Below are positions 36,601-49,900 of a stretch of DNA of 64,000 bases, piece after piece (position 1 is the first letter of the stretch; each line of letters starts with the position of its first letter). The notes under the pieces are model-generated. The model was given only the letters and a program-made list of their open reading frames with translations, was not told the DNA's origin and made no database searches. The DNA comes from Membranipora membranacea (Eukaryota > Bryozoa > Gymnolaemata > Cheilostomatida > Membraniporidae), in the NCBI GenBank assembly GCA_914767715.1, contig OU612073.1, positions 23,250,001 to 23,314,000 of the forward strand, in the 5' to 3' direction. Position numbers and translations under genes: made by a program.

Positions 36601-36981
36601 TGTAGGATGTCCTGGGTGCTGTGTAAAGAGAAAGGAGTGGTAACATCTGGAGTGCGGCGGCTTTAGCCTGAGCAGAGTTAGGTTGAGATAAATGATGACA
36701 CTGTCTAATGATAAACACAGGAAAAGTAGTCAACGCTGAGCTGATATATACATAACTCTGACAGCACTGCTGTGTGAACTAACCAGCGCCATTGGATGAC
36801 TGACTTCTCAACGGAAAACACACTTGCTTGGTAAGAAATTTATTTACGTGGATAATGCACCAATGTATGAAGAGGTAAAACAGATTTGGTATTTTCTGTT
36901 ATACATCTTGTAAGTATTTTATAATGTATTTTAGTATTTTATAGCATTTTGTTGATGGCAAGTCACAGTTCCCTGCCAACG

Positions 36982-37028
36982 TTTGTTTGCGTCCGAGACA
37001 TTGTTTGCGTCCGAGAGATTGTTTGCGT
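36982..37028. repeat. ~19 bp tandem repeat, 2.5 copies
   Basis: TTGTTTGCGTCCGAGA recurs at about 19 bp spacing, with a third partial unit TTGTTTGCGT. Confidence 0.8.
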
Positions 37029-37201
37029 TGATACATGCAGGATTTGTTAGTTTGCACTAATAAGTGTGGTGTATGTCCATTGCATTGGCCTGGAGAGAGC
37101 TAGCCTGGTCATTTCTTCAGATTATTGCCATGCCATAAATGTCATATGCAGTTCTCTGGTTGGTTAGGGCAGGAATTACAGGTAGATATTAGAAATTAGG
37201 C

Positions 37202-37248
37202 AATAAACAAAATAAACAAAATAAAAAAATAAAATAAAAAAATAAAGA
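37202..37248. repeat. A-rich simple repeat
   Basis: Run of AATAAAC and AATAAAA units, about 47 bp. Confidence 0.85.
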
Positions 37249-38045
37249 ATTACTCTTTGGTCAGAATATTTCCTTTATCCAATCAATTAACTTTTGGTCA
37301 ACTCTCAAATAGAAACCATGTCAAATTTAGTGTCAATTTGTGGCGATTGGAAGCGTTCCATAGGTTTTTTTGGGGACAATATTTTTGGTATGTACATTGA
37401 TTTGTACCTCCATATATAGGCCTAAACAGTAAACAGTTTTGTAGCCAATACTGTTAAACAACTTCCAAGGGTGTATGTACACTGTTTCTTAGTTAAAACC
37501 TTGAGGTTACTATAATGTATTGCCTGTTTTATTGGTAATCTGCGTATTACCTGTCCGACTTCTTATGCAAACTTGGTCAAGAAAAAAAATCAAGCACAAA
37601 TGGTGAGCACATTGAAATACAGCTCTAAAAATAAGTCGTAAGAAGTTACGCAAAACATTATTTGGTTCCGGTTTTCAATGAAGGGGACAAAAGCAGATTT
37701 ATCGAAATAAAGTATAGTGAAACTAAAAGCTTTAAACATTCATCCAAAGGGTGAACATTTTTCCATTCGGAAAAAATTTATAGCATAGTTCCAAACATTT
37801 GAAATGGGATATATCATAATAACCGATGTAGTTTCAGACACGTATTGTACTCAAAACTAAAAAAGTAGCCGCAGGACAAGTCAATATGCACCCAGATTGA
37901 TCTGTGATCCTCGAATTTTAGGTGTTGTAGAAAAGACTTTGTCTAGGCCAGCTTTGTGTTCTCAAAAGTTTATTTTCTGTTAATTTAATTTAAAATACTT
38001 AAATACTTAGAAAAGAGCTTATTTTACAGCTCTGAGAGATCTGGT

Positions 38046-40345
38046 ATGGAGGAACTGCCGATACTAATACATAGTCATGTGATCAAGGTGACAGCGCTGA
38101 TGACTGCTATAACATGCGGTACTTATGTATTCTGGCATACTTTTATCAAACACAGGCAGAATTATGACGGTAATAATCGGAGACCCCAACAACAGGTATG
38201 TTATTGTCTCCCCTTTGCTATCAATGAAAAAATATAATATTATTTATAATGTTAAATGTTATATAACAGATTTGGTGATTGTATATAATGGGTATTAAAT
38301 TTTTTTTGTATATACACGTAGTGGTAAACACATAAATACATTATATGTATTTATGGTAATTTATTACCTAGTTGTTCCTGTTATCCAAAGTAATAAAATA
38401 GGCTTTCACTGGATTCAAAAGATTCGTATAACTATGTTGTCGGTCCCTCGTGCAGGCTTGACTGTGAGCCCTGCTTTTTATCTATTTTCTTAGCTATGTT
38501 GAAGCGATCCACTATAATCAAGGTGTTGTATAATAGGTCTGAAGCTTGTTGTTGATGCTTGGACACTGGAAGATGCCTTCCTGGTGTAAATTTGGTATCT
38601 GCGGTCCTTTGGTCAAGGATTTAGTATTATAACAAGAAACTGACTTCACGATGTATTCATATTAGGTAGTGTAGTCAGCATTTGATTATGGGAAATTAAT
38701 CTTTGCACCTAGTTTCACCAAGTGATAACAGTAGCTGTCACTCCTCAGTTTCACATTTTTTATTCGGGCATGATTGTTGTTTGCAAAGACATTGAAGCTG
38801 ATGGTTGTCCTCTCAATTGACGTGGTATAACAACTCCTATCATATTTAATAGAACATCAATGTGTAATGTAAAAGCACAGATATGGTGGTTCCTTTTACA
38901 ACAATGCATAGGCTAGCGTCCTGGATTCTTATGTATGTTAATATAGGATGGAATTGAAGCATGTATGCCTCTAATGTCTTCCATCAGGTAATTACAGCCT
39001 TCCGGGGTCTAAGCAACATTCTAAAACGATATGCGTTACGAAGCTTTAGTCTTGATTAGAAAGTAATAATAATGATGATCTCTGAAAAATTGGCTGAAAT
39101 GAGAAAATGAAACTCAATCCTAACAATCACAATGTGTTTAAGAACTACAGGTTATCACATCACAATCATGACCTGAGTCTGAGTTTCTGTTTTCTCATTT
39201 CAGCCGAGGCGACAGAGACGATTGTACACTAATGATGGGAGCGTTATCCCCAATCTGGCAGGCAGTAGAGTGTCTGTCATCACTCTAAGGTCCGATGAGT
39301 ATCTCAGATATCCTGTACGACCCACTGTCATCAGGACAGTGCAGCCAGTCCTCAGCTGTGTCACCATGGAGCAGCTCATCAAAAAGAAAAAAGAGAAAAA
39401 ACAAACCCCATCACGGGACTTAAAACCCGGGCGAAAGCGACCAATCACAGCGTGTGTTGCTGGGAGGTATCATCGAGTCATGCCAGCCAATGAGAAGAAG
39501 AAGCCTCCGGAAGGATACGCTCCAGTGCATTCTAACCAGGGACAGCTACTGTGGCAGAGGTTACCCCCTAATCTGAGACCACGGCCGCACTGGATGTTAC
39601 ATCATCCATTCATTCGAGGATGGAACGCTGCCAGGAGAAGGGATGTGGATGGATTTCAGTTCTGGTTTGTACCTCTGACAGCAGCGGCAGCGGTGGAAGA
39701 GAATGAGAATGACATGGCCGCTAACGCTGATAATAATGAGAGAGACCAGGACAGACAGGAGTTTGATGATAACGGTCAGTATGGGAGCTCATAGTTTCGC
39801 TTTGTCACTAATTAAATTTGTTTTTATTCTGAGGGTTCAATCAAGGAATACTCCTTGGTTCAACTTCAGGTCATTATTTAAGAGTGAGAATACAATTTTG
39901 TCAATACTTTTTATCATTGATCATGGTTATGTTCATTTTCAGCTTGCATCTCTTTTTGATCTTTCTTATCACAAGTTTTCACCATAACAAAAGGCTTCTA
40001 TTTATGTATATTTTGAAAAACTAAATCAGCCCTAGCCATATGATACATACATTTTTAGATGAGAATGATGAGTGGGACTTTTTGGATCGGGTTGACCTTG
40101 ACAATATCCTTGATGTGTTCGCTCCTACCCTGACTCAAGACCAGGCAGACCAGGAGAACACAGACTACGGAGTGCAGGCCGACTTAGTTGATGCTGACAC
40201 ACTGGACCTCCTAGCAAGCGAAGAGGAGACAATTCCCCAAAACAACAGAAGTGCTCCACTTTTACTGTTTGTGAGGCCTGAGGTTGATGAAGTCCATGAT
40301 GTAGTGTCTGATGAGGATGGTGACCCTGACGTAGAGCCATTCTAA
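38046..40345 (+). CDS. Orphan protein with N-terminal membrane segment and acidic tail
   Basis: Three exons with matching phase (38046-38195, 39204-39774, 40059-40345) give 335 residues. The N-terminus has one hydrophobic stretch at about 13-33 (VIKVTALMTAITCGTYVFW) with no clear cleavage site, so it is probably a signal anchor. Then comes a basic region (PRRQRR; KKKKEKKQ) and a Trp/Pro/His-rich stretch (LLWQRLPPNLRPRPHWMLHH, then FQFWFVPL). The C-terminal ~120 residues are strongly Asp/Glu-rich (DENDEWDFLDRVDLDNILD). No family recognised. The polarity (anchor, basic, acidic) and good splice sites support a real gene. AATAAA follows at 40736. Function unknown. Confidence 0.7.
39842..39857. 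repeat. Palindrome CAAGGAATACTCCTTG
   Basis: A 16 bp near-palindrome of the CAAGGAGT family, in the second intron of the gene at 38046-40345. Confidence 0.4.
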
Positions 40346-40735
40346 CTGTTTTTGACTCATGTAGATGAAACGAAGTTGAGGCTTTTCTTCTCAGTGTTGC
40401 CGTGTATTTGGAGATATATAAATGGTGATAGATTTGAACATTGTTCTGTCCCCTGGAGATGTCATCAAAACTTAACCAGCTAGTGCTATAGAGTTCATTA
40501 CACAACAACTGATATTACACCAGAAAATATATATGTACCGAAATGGGGCACAGTTTCCCCATGTTGACCAGAAATATACTGAAACTATCAGGGTGCCGTA
40601 CCTGCTTGCAACCAAAGCTAACTTTGCCATAATTTAAACGTATCTTCATCCTCTGAATCTGGAAAAGATGAACACAACATTCATCGTAACAAGGAGCAGG
40701 AGCTGTCAGCAAGTACGACCTGAACACGGAACACC

Positions 40736-40741
40736 AATAAA
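40736..40741 (+). terminator. Polyadenylation signal
   Basis: AATAAA about 390 bp after the stop of the plus-strand gene at 38046-40345. Confidence 0.5.
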
Positions 40742-43580
40742 CATTTAACATCAAACAACAAGTTTTCTGTAGATTATTTTGTGGAATAGACGACAGAACA
40801 CCTAATACTAAGCCAGTGTGGGAATGTTAGTAACTTTATTATTAATTCCTATTATTATTATACGGCTGATAATGACGTTATTTAGACTTAAGAATGTTGA
40901 AATCTTTTTGAGGGCAGTCAACACATGGGTTCGAAAGCGTGTCAGAGTGATAGTGTATATTTAGAAACACGGGTGTCACGCAAAAACTGATATCGGTGAT
41001 ATTGCTTTGATCACTCACAGTTCACTATTGCCTTTGATGACGGAGGCTTCATACCAATAACTTTATTAGCTTCAAAATGGGAGAGAAATCATTAGCCTAA
41101 AATCCAATTTGCTAAGTCCTGTTTGCTGTGATAAAACATCCTCCCTACGTGAATTACCTGATAATTATTCTTCTCGTGTGGGTTCCAAAAGGTAATAAAT
41201 CACTCACAATTCCATTAAGGTCATTGGGGTGTATTCTAGGTCTATTTATCAGGGAAATGGTCAATCTTATTAACAAGTTTTGTAAGTACATCAGTTTTTT
41301 GAGATAAATACTGTATAAAAATAAAGCCTGGCAGATGCCACGCCTCTGAGTGAAAAGATATTGACACCATTTAACAAAGTTGTTCTATGTGCAGTCCTTT
41401 ATAGACATTTTATTCAGTATTATCATTATTGATATTCCTGTCCTAAGCTTCATGTTCAAATATTGTAAAGACTAGTAGACGTATTGCATCAAAATGTTTC
41501 AAATCAGTGCTGATTGAAAAGGAAGATTTTAAGATGATTGAAACTTCGAGATGAAAACTGTCTCATGCTCGTTTGTAGAGATCTCATTGATTTCTTCATT
41601 ATTATTTTCATTTGTTTCTGATCCTTTGAATTGTGAGCAAAGTAAGTAAGTCTGACTTTCATGTCAATTCCCTTAGCGTCATGTCCTGCTCTCTCTGTCA
41701 GTATGGCCTGAAGTGATGTGCAGGGTATTTAATGCTGTAGCTACTAGGCAACCTGTATTATTATGACTAGATGATGAACTTTTTGGATATGTCAATATTC
41801 CTTAGGTGTACTAAAAACGTACCAAAGCTCTCAATTTTTCACCAAAACAAACAACAACTAATATGTGAAGGAGGGTGTAGGACGTAGCTAGCCTGATGGC
41901 AGTAAAACGTTGCGTTATTTGAGCATGTCAGCAGAACTCGTTACGTTATTAGTTTACCCGTCGGGCCAAATAGCTCTTTTGGGAAGATGAGCCAATTCCC
42001 CAGATTCTGTATTTAGATTCCAGAGGGAATTTTTAAAATGTCATAAGCAAACAACAGCACCTATTTAACTTTAAGCTTACGCTTTATTGGTACAATTGTG
42101 CTTGATTTTCTAAGCAGTTGTATCAATCATGGAATAAGAAGTTGTTAATTAACATCACATACACATTTTATGTATATATTTATGACATTGTGCCTCGATC
42201 AGCCCTTATAAGTTCATAAAGGTGACTGAGATGTGTAGCCATCCAGACTTGAGCATCTCATCTAGGGTTACACATTCAACTCGCATAAACTATCCTCAGT
42301 GTTAATAGAGTGGAGAGCCCCTTCCTTACACAAGGACTCCAAAACATAGGCACTTCTTGTGAATTATGCTCTTCAGCATGATCATTGATCTCATGAGGAG
42401 GATCAGATAACAGGAATATAGTCTATAGTCATGATTATTGCTATTTTCCCATTATTACTAATACATGAACTTCCCAATTATAGGAGGATTTAGTTCAATG
42501 TTGGGTTTATGTGGCTGTATTTCTTCAGTTGGTATTCTCTTGTTCCTTGATGGTGAGGTGTTTGAACATTGTAGAAAAACAATATTATCACAAATATTAT
42601 TATGTTTGTCTATGTGGCTGTGAATCAGTAGGAATGTTTAGTTATCCTGTCAGTGCAGGATTCTATGATGTAAAGTGAATCACAGACTATGGCTAATTGT
42701 TTCACATGGTATTATCCTTTTAGGATCAGTGTTACCTAGGGCCTGGACAAACATGCAGATTTTATTCACTTTTCAGGGTGGCTGCACTCACTAGTTGTAC
42801 ACATTTGTTAATAAAATTTCAATATATAGGCAACAATACATACATATAATACATATATATGATTTATGCTGCGATTTCTCCCATACCCACATGATTCATA
42901 ATTATTGATTTATGTGTTAGCAGTTCGCACAAGAAACAATCTTGAGTATCATATTACTTAAAGAAGCATCCATGCGCTTATGTTGCAGAATTTCACGTCT
43001 TCGATCACTAAGAACCAAATGTGAATGTTGATAATCCGCTTCATATCATTTTCTCCTGTTTATGACCAACATTGCTGGGAGTTATCTGTCTTTTTAGCAG
43101 AGGGGAACAACTCCTTTAAAAATATCAAGCTCTGTAACAGTGTTGAAGAGTTAATCTGATATTTCTGTATGCATGTTACCAATCATATTCATGTAGTTGG
43201 TATTCATTTATATTGTGTGTTATTTATTTCAATTATTCGGTAATAAACCAATGGGATCAGCCATAAATAAATAAACAAAAATGTTAGAAAATAGTGGAGA
43301 ATGCTTCTTGAGAAGGCTATATTTAGGTTTTGTATAGAGATCTATCTAATAATGTCTATATTTAGTCACCGGTGTTGCTATAGAACAACTATTCTATCAA
43401 AAAAATTAAATAGAACTGTAAAAATTGCCAAAAGTAAAAAAAAGTTTTTTCCTGGTTATATTAATCTCCGTGTCTGCTCAGTTAGATCACTTGTTGAAAG
43501 CAAGGCGCCAAAAGATTATATATTTAGAGCATTTAATCAAAATGGCAGGAATGTTTTTGCACAATGTGACCTCTAATACA
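40742..43580. other. Intergenic; no gene seen
   Basis: AT-rich, with no exon carrying good splice sites. The open frame at 43301-43576 looks random: low complexity, no supporting structure. Confidence 0.5.
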
Positions 43581-43586
43581 TTTATT
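43581..43586 (-). terminator. Polyadenylation signal for the peptide-precursor gene
   Basis: AATAAA on the minus strand, about 136 bp past the stop codon of the gene at 44314-43722. Confidence 0.5.
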
Positions 43587-43721
43587 AAATAACTGATAAC
43601 ACTTTGCCGGAATCTGTCTCCCTACTGTCGGACAGGCAGTGATCACCTGTGAGGATTTAGAGTTTATAGCTTTGGTGTTTCTGCTGAGTTGGTCTGAGTG
43701 GTATAATTGATGTAGCTGTAA

Positions 43722-44314
43722 TTAACCAAAGTGTATGTACCGATCCTGAGATTTCTTTGCCAGTATATTTCTTGTCCACACATTTCTGAGGGTATCCAGC
43801 TGGTTGTTATAGCTGTTACTGTGATCAGCTGCGGCTATAGAATAAAAAGAAATTAAATTAGTTATAAATATATATAAATCATTATGTATATTAATCATAA
43901 GGGAGTTATTTTTTCACACCATACTATCACAATGTTTTAAGAGCGTGTGACATTAAAACTTCATTATACAAAACAATGATATTACTAAATTTCAATTATA
44001 ATGTATTAATAATGTAATATAATAATTATATTAATACTAAAATATTTACCTGCTATTCGCCCAGCACATATCGCACATCCGCTCCACATATTGATACTTC
44101 CATCAGATAGGTTGGCACATATTTCTTCACAGAAACCTCGCTCCTGTGTAGAGAAATCCTCCACTGTTTGTATGTTAGTATGACCGTTAGAGGGGACATG
44201 TTCTCTCGTATCTTGTTGTATAGGCACCGCTGACGCCATGTTAGCTGTCAGTAAGCAAGCTGAGGCAGCGCATACTAGTACAAGGCAAGTAGTATTGGAA
44301 TAGCAGGTGTACAT
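43722..44314 (-). CDS. Small secreted protein, candidate neuropeptide precursor
   Basis: Two minus-strand exons (44314-44050 and 43834-43722) joined in phase give 125 residues. A hydrophobic N-terminus (LVLVCAASACLLTANMASA) reads as a signal peptide, with likely cleavage near residue 29. A middle segment after QER has four cysteines (GFCEEICANLSDG...WSGCAICAG, spacing C-x3-C-x13-C-x2-C). The C-terminus is KK followed by SQDRYIHFG and the stop. A dibasic site followed by a peptide ending in Gly is the usual layout for an alpha-amidated peptide (here ...RYIHF-amide). Single-copy peptide, no repeats. No known family recognised. A TATA box lies 108 bp upstream of the ATG. Other possibilities: a Cys-rich secreted hormone or another extracellular factor. 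Confidence 0.6.
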
Positions 44315-44421
44315 TGTCAGGTTGTGTATAATACCTAGATTTACTATCAGTGATTTGTCAGGTTGGTACCTGTGAGCTTGCCTGTTATCTGTGTGTGTGT
44401 GGTCCTCATTCTCTGCTCACA

Positions 44422-44432
44422 CTTTTATATAT
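44422..44432 (-). promoter_or_regulatory. TATA box of the peptide-precursor gene
   Basis: ATATATAAAAG on the minus strand, about 108 bp upstream of the ATG, placing transcription start near 44395. Strong TATA promoters are common for secreted-peptide genes. Confidence 0.6.
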
Positions 44433-46619
44433 CTGCACCTCATTAAAATAATCAATGAGGTGCACTAGTCTAGTCGATATACTGACTATTGATCGGTGGT
44501 TCATATATCTGTTCTGACACATTTCCTGTGTTAAGTTTGACGCTGGCAGCCTCATATAATATATAAATATATATTTATGTTTATATTTATATCGACAATA
44601 TAATATATACTAAAGGTATTTGTGATGTCACTGTCATTAGTATAAACGTAAAATCATTAATCCAATCTCGGTAAGTGCTAAATACAAACTGTAAGAGCTG
44701 AACACAAATGAAAGCTTTTATCAAAAGCCAGTTTTATGTTACATGTTGGGGAGATACAACAACATGTCATGCACTAACAGGCAACTTGTCAGTGCTTTCA
44801 CTTCAGCCTGCATAACGGAAAAATAGCAGCAATCATAGCAATAGTACCTCTGCTCGAATCCGAGCTGTCTTAGCGTTCAATCTCTTATGATCTGATGACA
44901 TACATATGGGGTTGATGCCTGATGATGCTAGGCGTACTAATAACAAAGGACATCACAATTAGAGATGGTTGTGCCAGACAAATTCTTGATACCATGTTTA
45001 AGTTGGGTTGTCGATGAGTCCATCATATAATATTTGTAGCGAAAGACTGTAGAGCGATTCTAAATTCCACCTCATTGAGTTTACTGCTTCTAACATTCCA
45101 CGCTGCTCCTAACATTCCACGCTGTCATCGTGTAGAAATAAATGAAGAAAAACAGCTCAATATCTTTTCTAAGAAAATCTCTGACCGTGGTGATGATCAT
45201 TCATTTACTACGAAGGAAAAACATACAGCCTGACGGCAGGTGCTTGTGTTTTCGGTCAAGATCCGTAAAATCAAAAAACTAAAATTAGCTGATTCATGTT
45301 AACCAATATTAAAGCCATGTGAACCAATTTATACGCTGATTGAGGTACAATTGCGTCCTCTCAACACGATGCTAAATGTTGACAGTTATGATAGAAATGT
45401 TGATCATTCTGTGCATACCAAAGTTAGTTTTGCAATTCAAACTAAATTCATAGGTAGAAAATATTAGTTCACTTCTTAGTTCAAAGCGAATCATGCCGAT
45501 TGTTATATAAACCATTTAATTTAGATGTTTTCTGTTCGAGTTTACTCAATTCCTCATATTCAGAAACATTAGATGCAGTTTGTTTCACAATTCATATAAA
45601 AGTAACAATTACTAAATATTATAGCGAGTTCACTTTGAATGATATATATGATTACGCTATATATTATTGTTACCTAGTTATCGGTGAGGGTATAGGTGTT
45701 TGAACGTTCAGGTACTGCTTCCTCTGTATTTTATCTGTCAAACAATCATTTTCTTGTCGCTTTTCTTAGCTGGTCATAATATGATATATAATACTACCTT
45801 ATATAGCAGTTGCTGTGCACAAAGATGACTTAACATTAGATCTTCACTTTATTGACCCTCATCAATGCATAATGTTGTTACTGAGGTACCATAATCCAAC
45901 AGGAACCAGTATGACTGCTAACTTTCTATTATAACAAACTCAGGCTGTATCTCTTCATCGCCAATCATTATGGAAATGGTCTAAAAAAGAAGACCAGATT
46001 TCCGCTCCAGCTATTTTTCCCTTTGACTTTGAAGTATCAGAGTCGATGCTCCGATAAGCTGGATTCTGTTTGTCTTATTTTATAGATATGTAGACAAGAT
46101 CTGAAAGTATCCATATAGACAACATCTAAGATAATCTCTGTAGGCAACATCAACCTCACCTTAGTTCTTGTTTGCTTCCCACACTTGTCCTTTGTATCAT
46201 TCCGGGCTATTCCTATGAGAGACGTGTGATATCTTGCTAGGTTACATGTACTAATTATTAGCCAAGCAGGATCTCCAAAGTTTACGCTTAGATAATTTTG
46301 AACAATCTTGGCATCGTGCAATAAGTTGTTGATTTGTATTTTATTGGGAATTTCAACATGTTAAAAAATTCCAAAATAAAATTTGAAAAGTATTTTGCTG
46401 TGTTTTGTTCCGTTGCTTGCTCGTGTGTGTAACAAGCTCATTGCATACGTGCAACGTTTTCCAATATTTCCCAATAAAAAATACGCTCACTTAATAAATT
46501 GGGATTGATCAGTGCGTTGTGCAAAACAAAAAATTTCATCACGTAGCCAGTTAAAGTTTCTAAATCTGGATTTCAGCGTACCCTTGGTACACTTATTTCG
46601 TGGGAGGAATTAAAACTAC
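44433..46619. other. Intergenic; no gene seen with confidence
   Basis: A minus-strand open frame at about 46321-46150 ends in a donor-like AACTAAG/GTGAGG and could be an exon linked to the ORF at 46785-46620, but no acceptor in matching phase was found. A 15 bp direct repeat TAACATTCCACGCTG lies near 45090-45125. Confidence 0.4.
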
Positions 46620-46785
46620 CTTGGGCGTCATTAAAAAAATAACAAAATAAAAACATGGAAAATAATTCATTCAACGCGATGGAGTTGCAATTATTGCAGT
46701 GCTCACTGTGATGACGTATTAATTGTCTGCACTGTGCTTCGGTACAACGCCCAACAATGTGACACAACTTTTCTTGTTTTGACAT
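46620..46785 (-). CDS. Possible first exon of a small divergent gene
   Basis: A minus-strand ATG opens 55 codons rich in Cys and His (CHIVGRCTEAQCRQLIRHH, then CNNC) and reaches a donor-like AAG/GTAGTT. It starts 160 bp upstream of, and divergent from, the plus-strand gene at 46946, as with a bidirectional promoter. No second exon could be fixed, so it may be a chance ORF. Confidence 0.3.
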
Positions 46786-46945
46786 CAGTTTAGCTGGTCT
46801 AACTGAATCAAAGGGCCAGGAATGACTTGTGTAGAAATATTCTGGCAGGTCTGTTGACCTCTACTTTCTAAACACCAACTCAATAGAAAAATTGAATATT
46901 TATTTCTGTGGGTGACTGCTGTGCATTCAGCCTACATGGGATATT

Positions 46946-49900
46946 ATGGATGATCAAGATTTCACAAAAGAAAGCTCCAAGTTCACAGCTCGTAAGTTTC
47001 ATATATATCAGATACCTTGCAGCATCTTAATTTGATTGCAGCTTTGTTTGATGTTTTGACGTCAGCCAAGGACGATGAAAGCGTCACCCAGCAACGATCA
47101 AATGTGTCGCTTCAGTCTCAAGAGATTTCTGTAAATGGAGGAAATTAACAACTTTCCTGAAAAATAAATAAAATCCAGACGCTTTTCTCTGTTGAAAAAC
47201 ATCAGAGAAAGAAGCCATTGTTGTTTACATTTCCTGTTTCCTTGTAGGCACGGATACGACTGACGTGTCAAGATGCACTTGTGAGACGGATACTGAGGGA
47301 GATGGAAGTAACCCAAACTGTGAAATTCATGGCAGGAACCCAGATCACAGGCTAGGAAAAAGTAAGATCTATTGACTCACATGTACTTCACTTTAACTCA
47401 TTAGGCTAAAGTTCTCTCACGTTAATAATAAAACATCATACAACAAATCGGCAGATACACTTAAAAAGTGCATGTGCATCCGAGGCTAATCATCAATGTG
47501 TCACATATGTTGCCTTTCGGGCCTTTAGATGACGTCAACAGTATCTTCCCTTAAATTTTATTAATCATAAAAACCAGAATCACTGACACTGGCACTTTAG
47601 TTATATTAACATGATCATCTTCTACCAAAATTTGAAGCTTTTAGTTGCTAACATATATAGGAACAATACCATTCAACTCGTTTAGCTATTTACACACGAG
47701 GCTGGTCGTCTCATGACCACCTCAGGCTTATTGGGTGAATAAAACATAACCCCTTCACTCATACAATCATCTCCTCCTGTCCAGAACATACAGGATAAGC
47801 AGGCGTGTTAGCCAAATTCCCACAATGCACCTTAAACTTGGATTTCCCAGAAAGATCAGATCAAACATATCTTTGTTATCGCTAAACGGATTTCATAGGT
47901 TTCAAGAAACTGCTTATATACGCTGACCAAACGCTTTGTTGGAATTGATAGTTAATAATCAAACAGAGTTGACTCGCAAAATAAAAAATTACAGGAGTTG
48001 AGAGTCTGCTGTCATGGCCTTAGCTTAGGTAAGTCCCTATATTGCTATTGATATGGTTAAGTACAAACATTATAAAAAGATAGTAACTTCAAGTGAAATG
48101 TGATAGAGAGAAATATACTTTGATCAAAATAATTACTTAGAATGAAATGAATTGAAATGAATGAATAAAATAAGTAATTAATCTAGAGATAATGTCACTG
48201 CTATATCACAAAGCAAATAAAGGAGGATATTGAAAGCCTTAAAGGCTGGATACAAGGAGTAGCAACCAATATAGTATGTAGCCTGGGAAGACAGTCTGCC
48301 CAGGTAACATTACATGCATGTGTATACTCTTGGTACAAACAGTTCACAGTTCAAAAGCACTTAAACTCTATAAAAGTACAGCACAACATTCGAACAAACC
48401 ATCTCTCACATACCCACTGCTCTACATGTTTGTCATCTTGTCCTATTGACCCAGAGCAGAATAAATGTAGATATTTTGAGATATGAATACGTCACAATCA
48501 GGTCACAACAAGATCAATAGACTATAATCAAGGTCGTGATATCCTGTTTGCTCAAAAAATATCCTCGGGCGATGAGTGATTGTTTCTTGTTCAGCCCGAG
48601 CACAGAATCATGTACTTATGTGAGCATGAGTTAGGAGTGTAAGCTGTGATAGGTAGGTGGGGATAAGAAGAGCCAATGGCAGGTCATATGGTACTTTGGA
48701 GAGTAACTTTAACCTTGGCAACTTTGGTAAATGGAAGTACTTTTTGGGCTGGCTTTGTCTTGTTTAATGATTAAAGACCCTCGACTGGAAGAGCGCCTTC
48801 TTAGGGTATTAAGACTTTTGTTATTAAATTCCGGTGATATGTCATTACTTGTTGTCAAAATAATTTAAAGCTCATCGATATTACAACAGATTTGATTCAA
48901 CTGCACCTCAAAAGATCATAACAGCAAGCTGGTCAAATATATATAACAAATTTATCCTGGCAGCAAATAAGTACATCTGACTTTATCCAGAAACACAGAT
49001 GAAAAGGATAACTTTTTAAAATAAGTGACCACTCCAAATTCTGCATGCACTCTTCTATTGGGGATTACCTCAGACTGTTACCAATCAGGTTGTTACCAAA
49101 TCTGATGTAGTGATAAATTTTCTAGTGCCAAACAGCAGGATATGTAAATTATGTATACGTTCCACTAAGGGTGATTACTCTCAATTAGGAAAGGATATTT
49201 TAAGTTGTAAGTTGTGGGTTGATGTGTAGATATTACGTGTATATGTATCAATTTTTTATCTCTCTTGTGGTACCACAGCCAGCCCATAAAAGCATTCGGG
49301 ATGGCGATCGCGATAACGACCGCTTACGGCCCGCGATCGCCATCCCAAACGCTTTTAAGGGCTGGCTGTGGGGTGTACAGTTATAACAAAGGAAATTTTG
49401 ACAAAAGCCTTTGGAATATAAGAAGATTCAATTTTACTTAGAAAAATTCCAAATTAGGGGATGTTTCTCTTTTTTGTGTGATTAATTTCCTCATGCACAT
49501 ATAATATTTTTCAGACTCTCGGAAGAGTATGGGTAAAGGCAAGAAGCTTTCTCACCCCCAGCAGAATCGTCCTCGACCTGAGAGCACAGGCTATCAGTCA
49601 CCTGATCAAGACACTGAGGCTTCAGCTGAGGATATAGGGGCGGAGACTATCGGTGCATTAAAAGAATATCATGGACATAACAGATACGACATCAACAAGT
49701 CAGTCATGTAGCCTTATTCTTTTTGTGATGTCCAGGGTTCTGCTCTAAATGTGTCTAACAAGCCACACACGTTTCTTTTTTGTCTAAGGATGATAACGTA
49801 TTGATTCATACTGAGAGGGCGAGAGGCCCAGTTCATCAAAGCTTCACCCCTCGAAACATACATGTCTAACCTCTGCTCACAATACAGTGCCAAAGTTTTG

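Larger units (their letters stand above)
32313..38045. other. Long gene-free region upstream of TLX and of the next plus-strand gene
   Basis: 5.7 kb between divergent genes without a convincing exon. It holds a tRNA-like fragment (33620-33690), a short tandem repeat (36982-37028) and an A-rich tract (37202-37248). A gene desert next to a developmental regulator may carry enhancers; nothing in the sequence proves it. Confidence 0.5.

Noticed and set aside
40515-40754. Minus-strand frame in the 3' flank of the orphan gene
   Set aside because: Overlaps the presumed 3' UTR and has no exon signals.
43301-43576. 91-codon plus-strand frame
   Set aside because: Biased, low-complexity composition, no splice or homology support, and no polyadenylation or promoter context.
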